In this document: piece by piece, positions 54,701 through 64,000 of the stretch
Numbering within the stretch: the first letter of the stretch is position 1
Layout: every line of letters starts with the position of its first letter
Assembly (NCBI GenBank): GCA_030847615.1
Contig: JAUMIR010000002.1
Location: 233,449,809-233,513,808, forward strand
Length of the DNA: 64,000 bases
Direction of reading: 5' to 3'
DNA from: Gambelia wislizenii
Taxonomy: Eukaryota > Chordata > Lepidosauria > Squamata > Crotaphytidae
Notes under the pieces: model-generated
What the model was told of the DNA's origin: nothing
The model's input: only the letters and a program-made list of their open reading frames with translations
Databases searched by the model: none
Position numbers and translations under genes: made by a program

Positions 54701-57700
54701 GTTAGCGTTAGGGTTACGGTTAGGGTCAGGGTTCGGGTTCGGGTTAGGATTAGTATTAATGTTAGGGTTAAGGTCAAGGTTAGGTCTAGGGTTAGGGTTA
54801 GGGATAGTGTAAGGGCTAGGGATAGGCTAAAGTTTAGGTTTAGGGTTAGGTTTAGGGTTACGGTTAGGATTAGGATTAGGGTTAGGGCTAGATTTAGGGT
54901 TAGGGTTAGGGCTAGGGGTAGGTTAAAGTTTAGGGTAATGGTTAGGGTTAGAGTTAGGGGTATGGTTTGGCTAAAGTTTAGGGTTAGGGTTAGGGTTAGA
55001 TTTAGTGCTAGGGCTAAGGCTTGGTTTAGGTATAGTGTTAGGGTAAGCGCTGTGTTCAGGGTTATTGTTAGGATTAGGGTTAGGGTTAAGGTTAGGCTAA
55101 AGTTTAGGGTTAGGGTTAGAGTTAGGGTTAGGGGTTTCTTACGGTTACCATTCAAGTTAGGGTTAGGATTAGGTTTAGGGTTAGGTTTAGGGCTAGGTCT
55201 AAGGCTAGGTTTAGGGTTAGTGTTAGGGTTAGCCGTGTGGTCAGGGTTAGGGTTAGGATTAGGTGTAGGTTTAGTGTTAGGATTAGGGCTGGTCCTATTG
55301 TAAGAGTTATGGTTAGGCTAAGAGTTAGAGCTAGGGTTAGGGTTAGGGTTCAGTTAAGGTTAGATTTAGGGTTATAAGCAGTGTTAGGATTAGTGTAATG
55401 GTTATAGTTATGCGTAGGGTTAAGGTTAGGGTTGGGGTCGGGCTTAGGGTCAGGGTCAGTCTTATGTTTATTGTTAGCATTTGGGTTAGGGTTAGCGTTA
55501 GGGTTACGGTTAGGGTCAGGATTCGGATTAGGGTTAGGATTAGTATTAGGGTTAGGGTTAAGGTCAAGGTTAGTGCTAGGGTTAGGGATAGTGTAAGGGG
55601 GGATAAGCTAAAGTTTAGGTTTAGGGTTAAGTTTAGGGTTAGGGTTAGGATTAGGGTTCAGTTTAGGGTTAGGGTTAGGGCTAGGTTTAGGGTTAGAGTT
55701 CAGTATAGCGTTAGGGTTAGGGTTAAACTTAGGGTTAAGGTTAGGGTTAAGGATATGGTTAGGGTTGAGGTTAGGATTAGGGTTACGGTTAGGGTTCAGT
55801 TTAGGTTTAGGTTTAGGGATAGGGATAGGGTTAGGGTTAGGGTTAGGTTTAGGATTAGGGATAGGTTCAGGGCTAGGGTTTGGCTAAAATTTATCTTTAG
55901 TGTTAGTGTTAGGGTTAGGGTTACGGCTAGGGTTAGGATAAGGGGTGAGCAATAGGGTTAGAACTATCGTTAGGTTTAGGGTTAGGCTAAAGTTTAGTGT
56001 TAGTGTTAGTGTTAGGGTTACGGTTAGTGTTAGGGCTAGGGTTAGGACTGGTGTTAGGGTAAGGCGTGTGCGTTAGGGTTAATGGTATAGTTAGGGTTAG
56101 GGTTAGTGTTAGGTTTAGGGTTAGGGTTAAGGTTAGGGCTAGGGTGATGTTAGGGATAGTGTAAGGGCTAGGGTTAGGTTAAAGTTTAGTGTTAGTGTTA
56201 GGGTTAGGGTTAGGTTTAGGGTTAGGGTTATGTTTAGGGTTAGGGTTATGTTTAGGGTTAGGGTTAGGCTAAAATTTAGGGTTAGGCTTAGGCTTAGGCT
56301 TAGGGTTAGGGTCATGGTTAGGCTAAAGTTTAGGGTTAAGGTTAGGGTTAGGGTTATGGTTAGGGCTAGGGTTAGTGTTAGGGGTATAAGCAGTGTTAGG
56401 ATGAGGGTAATTGTTAGAGTAATGGGTAGGGTTAAGGTCAGGGTTAGAGTGAGGGTTACCGTCAGCGTCAGGGTTAGGGTCAGGGTTCAGGTTAGGGTTA
56501 GGGTTAGGATAAGGTTTATGGTTACAGTTAGGGTTAAGGTTAGGGCTAGGGTGAGGGTTAGGGTTAAGGATAGCGTAAGGGCTAGGGTTAGGCTAAAGTT
56601 TAGGGTTACAGTTAGGGTTAGGGTTATGGTTAGGCTAAAGTATAGGGTAAGGGTCATGTTTAGGGTTAGAGTTAGGGCTCCGGTTAGGGTTAGGTTTAGT
56701 GCTAGGGTTAGGATAAGCTGTGAACATTAGTGTTAGTGTTAGGGTTTCGGGTATGGTTACGTTTACGGTTAGGGTTAGGGTTAAAGTTAGGGTTAGGGTA
56801 AGGGTTAGGGATATTGTAAGGGCTAGGAATAGACTAAAGTTTAGGGTTAGGTTTAGGGTTCGGGTTATGGTTATGGTTAGGGTTTGGTTTAGGTTTAGGT
56901 TTAGGTTTATTTTTAGGGTTAGGGTTAGGGTTAAGGTTAGGGTTAGGGTTTGGCTTAAGTTTAGGGTTAGAGTTAGTGTTAGGGTTAGGGATAGGGTAAG
57001 GGCCAGGGTTAGGTTAAAGTTTAGGGTTAGGGTTAGCGTTATGGTTAGCGTTATGATTAGGTTAACGTTAAGGATAAGTGTTAGTGTTAGGGTTAGGTTT
57101 AAGGTAAGGTATAGGATTAGGATTAGGGTTAGGAATAGGGATAGGGTAAGGGCTAGGGTTAGGCTAAATTTTAGGTTTAAAGTTAGGGTTCGGGTTCGGG
57201 TTAGGGCTCCTGTCAGGGTTAGGTTTAGGGTCAGGGTTAGGGTTAGAGTTGGGTTAGGGTTAGGGTTAGAGTTAGGGTTAGGGTCAGGGTCAGGGTTAGG
57301 GTTGGGGTTGGGGTTAGGGTTAGGGTTAGAAGCAGTGTTAGGATTAGTGTAATTGTTAGGTGTATGGGTAGGGTAAAAATTAGGGTCAGGTTTAGTGTCA
57401 GGGTTATGGTCAGGTTATGGTTAGGATTAGGGTGAGTGTTAGGGTTAGGGTTAGCACTGTGGTCAGGGTTAGGAATTGTGGTAGAGTTATGGGTTAGGGT
57501 TATGGGTAGGGTTAAGGTGAGGGTTAGGTTTAGGTTTAGGGTTAGGGTTACAGCAAGGGTTAGGGTTAGGGTTAAGATTAAGTTTTGGATTAGCGTTACG
57601 GTTAGGATTAGGGATAGGGTAAGGTCTAGCTTTAGGCTAAAGTTTAGGGTTAGTGTTAGTGTTAGGGTTAGCGTTATGGTTAGGCTAAGGTTGAAGATAA

Positions 57701-60690
57701 GTGTTAGGGTTCAGGTTCGGGATTGGGTTAAGTTTTCAGCTAGGGTTAGGCTTAGGCTTAGGGAGAGGGAGAGGGTAAGGGCTAGGGTTAGGCTAAAGTT
57801 TAGGTTTAGTGTTAGTGTTAGGGTTAGGGATAGGTCTCCGTTTAGGGTTAGGGTTAGGGCTAGGTTTAGGATAAGGGGTTAGGGTTAGGGTTAAGGTCAG
57901 GGATAGGGCTAGGGCTAGGGTTAGGGATAGGGTAAGGGCTAGGGTTAGGTTAAAGTTTATGTTTATGGTTATGGTTAGGCTTATGGGTTGGCTAAAGTTT
58001 AGTGTTGGGGTTAGGATTAGTGTTAGGGCTAGGGCTAAGGCTCAGTTTAGGTTTAGTGTTAGGGTTAGCACTGTGGTCAGGGTTAGGGTTAGGGTTAAGG
58101 TTAGGGCTAGGATTAGGGTTAGGGTTAGGGATAGGGTAAGGCCTAGGGTTAGGATAAAATTTAGAGTTAGGCTTAGGCTTAGGCTTATGGTTAGGCTAAA
58201 GTTCAGGGTTAAGGATTGGGTTAGGGCTAGGGTTAGGGTTATAAGCAGTGTTAGGATTAGGTTGATTGTTAGAGTAATAGGTAGGGTTAAGGTTAGGGTT
58301 AGAGTGAGGGTTAGGGTCACATCAAGGTTAGGGTCAGGGTTCAGGTTAGGGTTAGGATTAGGTGTATGGTTATGGTTAGGGTTAAGGTTAGTGCTAGGGT
58401 GAGGGTTAGGGATAGAGTAAGGGCTAGGGTTAGGCTAAAGTTTAGGATTACAGTTAGGGTTAGGGTGAGGGTTAGGCTAAAGTTTAGGGTATGGGTCAGG
58501 TTTAGGGTTTGAGTTAGGGCTCCGGTTAGGGTTAGGGTTAGTGCTAGGGTTAGGATAAGTTGTGAGCATTAGGGTTAGGGTTAGGGTTTTGGGTATGGTT
58601 AGGGTTAGGGTTAAAGATAGGCTAGGGTTAGGGTAAGTTAAGGATATGGTAAGGGCTAGGATTAGTTTAGGGTTAGGGTTAGGGCTACGGTTACGGTTAG
58701 GGATAGGGGTAAGGATAGGGATAGGGTAAGGGCTAGGGTTAGGCTAGGGTTAGGGTTAGGGTTAGGGTTATGGATAGGCTAAAGTTTAGGATCAGGGTTA
58801 GGGTTAGGGTTAGGTTTAAGGTTAGGGTTAGGGTTGGGTTACGGTTAGGGTTAGGGTTTGGCTAAAGTTTAGGGTTAGTGTTAGGGTTAGGGTTAGGGGT
58901 AGGGACAGGGTTAGCGTTAGGGTTAGGGACAGGGTAAGTGCAAGTGTTAGGGTAAAGTTTAGGGTTAGGGATAGGGTTACGGTTAGCGTTATGGTTAGGC
59001 TAAATTTTATGATAAATGTTAGGGTTAGGGTTAGGGTTAGTTTTACGAATATGGTTTGGCTAAAGTTTCAGGTTAGGTTTAGGGTTAGTGTTAGGGTTAG
59101 GGATAGAGTAAGGGCAAGGGTTATGCTTAATTTTTGGGTTAGTGTTAGTGTTATGGTTAGTGTTATGATTAGGCTAAATTTTATGATAAAAGGTAGGATT
59201 AGTGTTAGTGTTAGTGTTAGTGTTAGTGTTAGGGTTACGGTTAGGGTTAGGGTTAGGGTTTCGGTTAAGGTTAGTGTTAGGGTTAGGGTTACAACTAGGT
59301 CTAGGGTTAAGTTCAGGGTTAGGGTGAGGGTTAGGGCTAGTGTTAGGGTTAGGGATAGGTGTAGGGATAGGGATAGGGATAGGGTAAGGGCTAGGTTTAG
59401 GCTAAAGTTTAGGGTTAGGGTTAGTGTTAGGGTTAGCGTTATGGTTAGGCTAAAATTTAGGATCAGGGTTAGGGTTAGGGTTCGGGTTAAGGTTAGGGCT
59501 ATGTTTAGGGTTAGGGTTAGGGATAGAGATAGGATAAGGGTTAGGCTTAGGCTAAAGTTCTGGTTTAGTGTTATGGTTAGGGCTAGGGTTATGGTTATTC
59601 TAAGCTTTAGTGCAAGGTTAGGTTTCGGGTTTGGTTTAGGTTCAGGGTTAGGGTTAGGGTTATAAGCATTGTTAGGATTGGTGTAATGGTTAGGGTTATG
59701 GGTAGGGTTAGGGTTAGCGTCAGAGTTAGGGTCAGGTTTATATTCTGGGTTAGTGTTACAGTTAGGGTTCGGGTTAGGGGAGGGTTAGAGTTGGGAGTAG
59801 GGTTAGGGTTAGGGTTAGGGCTAGGTTTAGATTTAGGCTTAGGGTTAGGGTTAGGGTTAAAGCTAATATTAGGGTAGGAATAGGATTAGTGTTAGGGTAA
59901 GGGATAGGTTTAGGGCTTTTGCTAGCATTATGGTTAGCTTTATGTTTAAGGCTACGGCTAGTTTTAGTGCTAATGTTAGGTTACAGATTGGATTAGTGTT
60001 AATGTTAGGGTTAGGGTTAGGTTTAGGGCTAGGGCTAGGGTTAGAGTTTGGGTTAGGGCTATGGCTTTGGTTAAGATTAGGGTTAGGGTTAGTTATAGGG
60101 TTAGGGTTAGGTTTAGAGCTACGTCTAGGGTTATGGTTATAGTTAGGCTAAGGGTTAGGGCTAGGGCTGGGTTAGGGTTTGGGTTAAGGTTAGGGTCAGG
60201 GTCAGGCTTAGGTTTAGGGTTATAATTAGTGTTAGGATTAGTGTAGTGGGTATGGTTAGGGTTAGGGTTAGGTTAGGGTTAGGATTAGAGTTAGGATTAG
60301 GTTTAGGTTTAGGGTTAGTTGTAGGGTATGGGTTAGGGTCAGGATCAGGGTCAATTTTAGGGTTAGGGTAAGTGTTAGGGTTAGGCCTAGGCTAGGATTA
60401 TGGTTAGCTTTATGTTCAAGGCTACTTCTAGGGTTAGGGCTAATGTTAGGTTAGGGATAGAATTAGGGTTAGGGTTAGGGTTACCATTAGCACTAGGGTG
60501 AAGGTTAGGTTTGAGGCTAGATTTAGGGTAATCCTAGGGCTAGGTTTATAGGTAGGGCTAATTCTAGGGAAAGTACTCGGGTTAGGGGTATGGTGAGTGT
60601 TAGGGGTAGAATTAGGTTTAGGTTTAGGTTAGGGTTCAGTTAGTTTTAGATTAAGGTTAGGGTTAACTTTAGGGTTTGAGTTAAGAGAAT
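51581..60690 (+). repeat. Degenerate telomere-like block 2 with higher-order repeats
   Basis: About 9.1 kb of TTAGGG-derived sequence. It is not randomly decayed. A segment around 54,351 ('acggttaccattcaagttag') recurs at 55,141 with long similar flanks, a 790-bp period. 'ggataaggtgtgagcatt' or close variants recur near 51,912, 53,180, 53,890, 54,257, 55,936, 56,710 and 58,550. 'ggctaaagtttagggtta' recurs dozens of times. Long Val-Arg/Gly-Leu (plus) and Leu-Thr (minus) open frames follow from the hexamer and are not annotated as genes. Confidence 0.9.
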
Positions 60691-61159
60691 TGTTAAGATC
60701 AAGTTAATATCTAAATCTGCCATTGATGCTAGCTGAGAGTAACACATTAAAACATCACCTAGGAACTCTGGTAGAATTAGATAGTCCTCTGGTGTTATTA
60801 AGTGAGGCAGTTTATTGGTGTTTCCTGACCACATATATAAGGGCTTTCACTGTGGCTCCAGTCTCTTTCTCTTTCATTTTTAGGGTTTCTTTTTCTCTGG
60901 TGCAAAGATTTCCTTTATTGAACAATATATCAGACGTCTTTTCTCATTATGTCTCCAGCTCAGGCTGTATATTAGCCAGTAAAGAAATGGAAAAGCCAAA
61001 TTTAGCAGGCTTTGAGCAAGTGAGAAGGCAAGAAAAACGTTGTTCTACCTCAGTTGGAATTGATTTGGAACTATGGAAAAGAACTATATGGAAGAACCTG
61101 AACGAAGACACATTTGGCTCAGATATATAATGTCAGCACTTTTGATGGTTCACCTATCT
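60691..61159. other. Unassigned DNA right of the telomere-like block
   Basis: Sequence becomes non-repetitive after about 60,690. No gene is recognised; the longest frame (135 codons, 60,723-61,130) lacks family resemblance. Confidence 0.45.
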
Positions 61160-61255
61160 AACACGCAGCCCTCCAGATGTTTTCAGACTGCAACTCCCAG
61201 CTTTCCTCACCATTGATTATGATGGCCCAGGTAACAACATCTGGAGGGTTGCATG
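61160..61255. mobile_element. Short hAT-like MITE
   Basis: 'gccctccagatgtt' at the left and 'aacatctggagggttgcat' at the right are inverted copies around 'gactgcaactcccag'. This is the layout of a common vertebrate MITE, about 95 bp here. No coding capacity. Confidence 0.65.
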
Positions 61256-62261
61256 ATTCCCACCACAGATCTGTTTCAAGAAGTGTCCATGAGAGCTTTG
61301 TTGATCTTTGCCATCAGTGGCCATGTACAGACAATAAGAAGTGGATTCCTCGGGAACAGTTGTTGGCTGTTCTGCTATGGAAACTCTTGGGTCAGATCTG
61401 TTTTTTTGATAAGGTGGTTCAGAGAAAGTGGAGTGGGGACCAATTACAAAGTGATTTCCCTGGCTAGAGGTGTCCTGGTGAGGTGCCAGTGTGAGCACAG
61501 GTTTCATCTAGGTGGTTCTTTACAGATACAGGCTGCTCATTCAAGCTTTCCTCCAGGAGTGAACTGCTGAATTTTCTTCTCAGAGCCTCCTTTGGATAAT
61601 TTGCCAACGCAAGGAAGAAATCAGACTCTGAATATCCAGCTTTAAAAAGCTTTAGGTTGTTTTGCCTTTGCATTTAGTGATTTGAAGGGGAATATTTGGT
61701 TAAATGTTGATCATGCAACCGTATTAAATACTTACTCCTTCCTGATTTCTCCCTAGATGGCCCTAGAGCACACATAATAGTATCACTGGCATCTGCATTG
61801 ATTGATGAAAAGCATGTTCTCATCACTTCCTACCCCGTGTTCTTGTTCTTTACCAACAAGCAGCACTTCTCATATTATTTTATTATGAAATCAAAGGTTT
61901 TTAAAAATGTAAACTTGTTCAGTAATGCTATTACAGCATTGTTACTGAATGTAATAACAAGACTTTATGGTGGCAGATCCTGGTACAAAATTTCTACTGC
62001 CAAATCTTTACTGCATGTACTTTTTCAGCATCAAGAAGAAAAGGTGGAAGGCACCAAAGCAATGTTAAGCACACAATGTTAAGGCGTGTTAATTTTTTTT
62101 GTCTATTCATTAGGATCAATGTGTTCTGAGAAAACACTTTCTCAGGGGCACCATGCTGCATCATGCTCTGAACAGTAGAATAGAGTAAATGCTGTCATTT
62201 AGAATACAGAGTGCAGCCCCTTAAAGAGGTAAAATGGGCAGAAATAAAATATAATAAAAAG
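61256..62261. other. Unassigned DNA
   Basis: Short overlapping frames only. No recognisable gene or transposon. Confidence 0.45.
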
Positions 62262-62515
62262 GGGCCTGGGGTGCCTCTCCTGACAGGCAGGCAGGTAGAC
62301 CTGGTCCTCCTCCTCCACCTCACAAACCATCTCTAAGGATCCCTTCCCTCAGGAAAAAAATAAAATAAAATGTAAATAAAATAAAATAAGGACCAGGCTG
62401 GGGGTGCCTCTCCTGATGGGCAAGAAGGCAAATCTGGCCTTCCTCCTCTGCCTCACAAGCTGCCCCTGTGGTTTCCTTGCCTCAGAAAATAAACTTAAAT
62501 AGATAAAATAAAATC
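62262..62515. repeat. Two-copy tandem repeat (~130 bp)
   Basis: 'ggtgcctctcctga' followed by 'ttcctcctctgcctcacaa' or a close variant and then an A-rich 'aaataaaataaaat' stretch occurs twice, at about 62,270 and 62,405. Confidence 0.75.
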
Positions 62516-62684
62516 ATACATTATTGTAAAGAACACATCTTACCCTTAGCAGCCAGCCAGCCAGTTTCTATTTATTTTATTTTGAAACCCTAGCCTGGAG
62601 TCCTTTCACACTACACAATTATAGAACTTTAACTATTGTGGTTCCATCCTATAGAATAATGGGATTTGCTGTTTTTGTTGTTCT

Positions 62685-62845
62685 ATGCGTCAGGTCAATG
62701 CCAACCCTTTCATAGGGTTTTCTTGGCAACGTTTATCCAGATGAGGTTTGCCATTGCCTTCCTCTAAGGCTGAGAATCTCTTGGCCAAGTTCACCCAGTG
62801 GGTTTTCCTGTCCCTTGTAGTCCTCATCTAGCAAGCAAACCAGGA
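62685..62845 (-). mobile_element. tRNA-derived SINE with RTE-like tail (minus strand)
   Basis: On the minus strand: 'cccactgggtgaacttgg', 'aggaaggcaatggcaaacc', 'ttgccaagaaaaccctatg', 'gcattgacctgac'. This is the same SINE body and tail as at 7,440-7,685, in better condition. The tRNA-like head is mostly missing. Confidence 0.7.
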
Positions 62846-62861
62846 GGCCATGTGAAGGATA

Positions 62862-63124
62862 CAGGTGTGCCCCCCATATCTGGGGAGGATACATTCCTGG
62901 AGTTACTGCAGATATGGGGGAATACCATAGAATCATGCTGGAGGACCTAGGAAATGTTTAGAGAGAACACCTTCTGGTGGCTCTCCTAATGCCTACAGAA
63001 ACCCGCTCCAGCTTTACTCTATGGTCCTCCAGATGCTATGAGAAACCTTACCCCCCCCCCAACTGCAGTTCAGTGAAACCATGGGTACTAATCCCATGTA
63101 ACCTGGGGTAGGGACACACACCTG
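62862..63124. mobile_element. Tigger-like MITE (263 bp)
   Basis: The left end is 'caggtgtgccccccatatct' and the right end on the opposite strand 'caggtgtgtgtccctac', each next to TA (62,860-62,861 and 63,125-63,126). The sub-terminal 'gcagatatggggg' pairs with the left end. It is related in style to the remnant at 35,669-35,913. Confidence 0.75.
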
Positions 63125-63256
63125 TATTTAGAAAACTCAGCCAGAGACCTCCTGTGGTGCTTCTGTCTGAACTACAACTCTTCCTCCCAATTTCCATAGA
63201 ATGCAGCTGTGGCAGTTAAAGTGAAACCACTGCACTGTAACTTGGTGTGAAAGGGC

Positions 63257-63594
63257 CTCAAGTTATGAAGGTTGGATATAACCCCATCTTTTCACCCACC
63301 CTTTCCTGCTTTCACTTGGTTCCACTTGAGAAGGATTTGGGTCATGCTCATGTAAAAGTCTTGCCCCACCTTTTTAATGTGTACACATGAAGCCTTAGGG
63401 ATCTTTCCTAAACTTGAACACAAGAAGATGGACAATACTTCCTTCCCTTTAGTTACTTTTGTCCTCCTTACTGCATTTGTGGATAAAAACTATAGCACAT
63501 TCTTTTTGGCTCTGGCAATTGGACTTGAAGGCAGTGCTGCATGTATCCCATCCCAAGCAATACCATTGGAATGGGTTTTCCTTCAGTGTGGTCT
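63257..63594. other. Unassigned DNA before the LINE fragment
   Basis: No gene recognised. The open frame that starts at 63,377 only shows reverse transcriptase resemblance from about 63,599 on. Confidence 0.45.
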
Positions 63595-64000
63595 TAAGAT
63601 GCCAAGATTGACAGAGATCGATCACAGATTAGCAAAGGCATATAGCACATTTGGAAGACTTTACAAAAGAGTCTGGAGTAATAAACACCTGAGGCGAAGC
63701 ACAAAAATCAGTGTGTATAGAGCCATTGTACTGTCTATTCTCCTTTACGGGTCTGAAACATGGGTCACCTATCGCCACCACTTACGACTCTTCGAACGCT
63801 TTCATCAGTGCTGTATATGCACAATCCTAAATATACACTGGACTGACTATGTGACGAATGTTGCTGTCCTTGAGCAAGCAGGGATCACCAGCGTTGAGGC
63901 CATGATACTGAGAACACAGCTGCGCTGGCAGGGCACGTTTCTAGGATGGAGGACTATCACCTCCCCAAAATAGTACTCTATGGTGAACTCGCCATGGGTC
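63595..64000 (+). pseudogene. Non-LTR reverse transcriptase C-terminal part, runs off the window
   Basis: From about 63,599 the frame encodes 'RLTEIDHRLAKAYSTFGRLY', 'ISVYRAIVLSILLYGSETW', 'RLFERFHQCCICTILNIHW' and 'AGITSVEAMILRTQLRW'. This is the conserved region after the polymerase core in a widespread group of vertebrate and invertebrate non-LTR elements (RTE-X-like; exact clade uncertain). A one-base loss near 63,929 shifts the frame: the downstream words 'GHVSRMED' and 'LPKIVLYGEL' continue in the next phase to the window edge. The 5' part of the element is absent. Confidence 0.75.

Larger units (their letters stand above)
62601..63256. mobile_element. MITE with CCCTTTCACAC-type ends carrying nested insertions
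   Basis: The left end 'gtcctttcacactacacaa' and the right end on the opposite strand 'gccctttcacaccaag' are inverted, and the sub-terminal 'aactttaact' pairs with 'cactttaactgcc'. A SINE (62,685-62,845) and a Tigger-like MITE (62,862-63,124) sit inside it. Confidence 0.55.

Noticed and set aside
39671..60690. A true chromosome end
   Set aside because: The repeats are degenerate, and non-telomeric DNA with transposons continues on both sides; this is internal telomere-like DNA.

Overview
This window looks like repeat-rich, gene-poor DNA from a vertebrate, most likely a squamate reptile (lizard or snake). That call rests on the repeat mix: a CR1 LINE tail, L2-type LINE tails, squamate-style tRNA-derived SINEs with an RTE-like tail, a 5S-rRNA-derived SINE, mariner, hAT and Tigger/pogo-like DNA transposons, a Tx1-like LINE, and TTAGGG-type telomeric sequence. 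I found no intact host protein-coding gene, no functional tRNA or rRNA gene and no CRISPR array. Almost every long open frame here is a by-product of tandem repeats or a decayed transposon gene.

Left part (1-18,376): a nested transposon landscape. Three diverged copies of one unnamed dispersed repeat serve as old insertion targets. A Tigger-like TIR element (1,924-4,952) sits in one copy and carries about 39 copies of a ~62-bp GC-rich minisatellite. A mariner (5,175-9,088) sits in another copy and was itself split by about 2.6 kb of later insertions (microsatellite, perfect 34-bp hairpin, long inverted repeat, SINE). Further right are a SINE, a hAT MITE, two related GGAC-ended MITEs (one inside a CR1 tail with a 3-bp target duplication), other small TIR elements and a small isolated telomere-like block.

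Centre (18,377-33,404): one 15-kb TIR element of the same Tigger-like family, in the opposite orientation to the first. Almost all of it is a ~63-64-bp GC-rich satellite of roughly 225-230 monomers. Each typical monomer has a perfect 10-bp hairpin followed by G-runs that could form a quadruplex. It interrupts an L2-type LINE tail.

Right part (33,405-64,000): L2 tails, a 5S-derived SINE, a Tigger MITE, a probable solo LTR, a decayed fragment of a LINE ORF1, a dead hAT transposase, and then about 11.5 kb of degenerate telomere-like sequence (39,671-41,776 and 51,317-60,690). That block is split by a ~9.5-kb near-full-length but mutated Tx1-like LINE on the minus strand, with a ZCCHC3-like CCHC gag-type ORF1 and an ORF2 with AP-endonuclease, reverse transcriptase and a C-terminal Cys/His motif. 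The LINE's 5' end abuts a distinct 7/8-bp TTTAGGG/TTTTAGGG array. Past the block are hAT, SINE and Tigger MITEs and the 3' part of a second non-LTR reverse transcriptase that runs off the window.

The most striking points are two members of one TIR transposon family that have each grown a different internal satellite with a built-in hairpin, and a Tx1-like LINE lodged in higher-order-organised telomere-like DNA.
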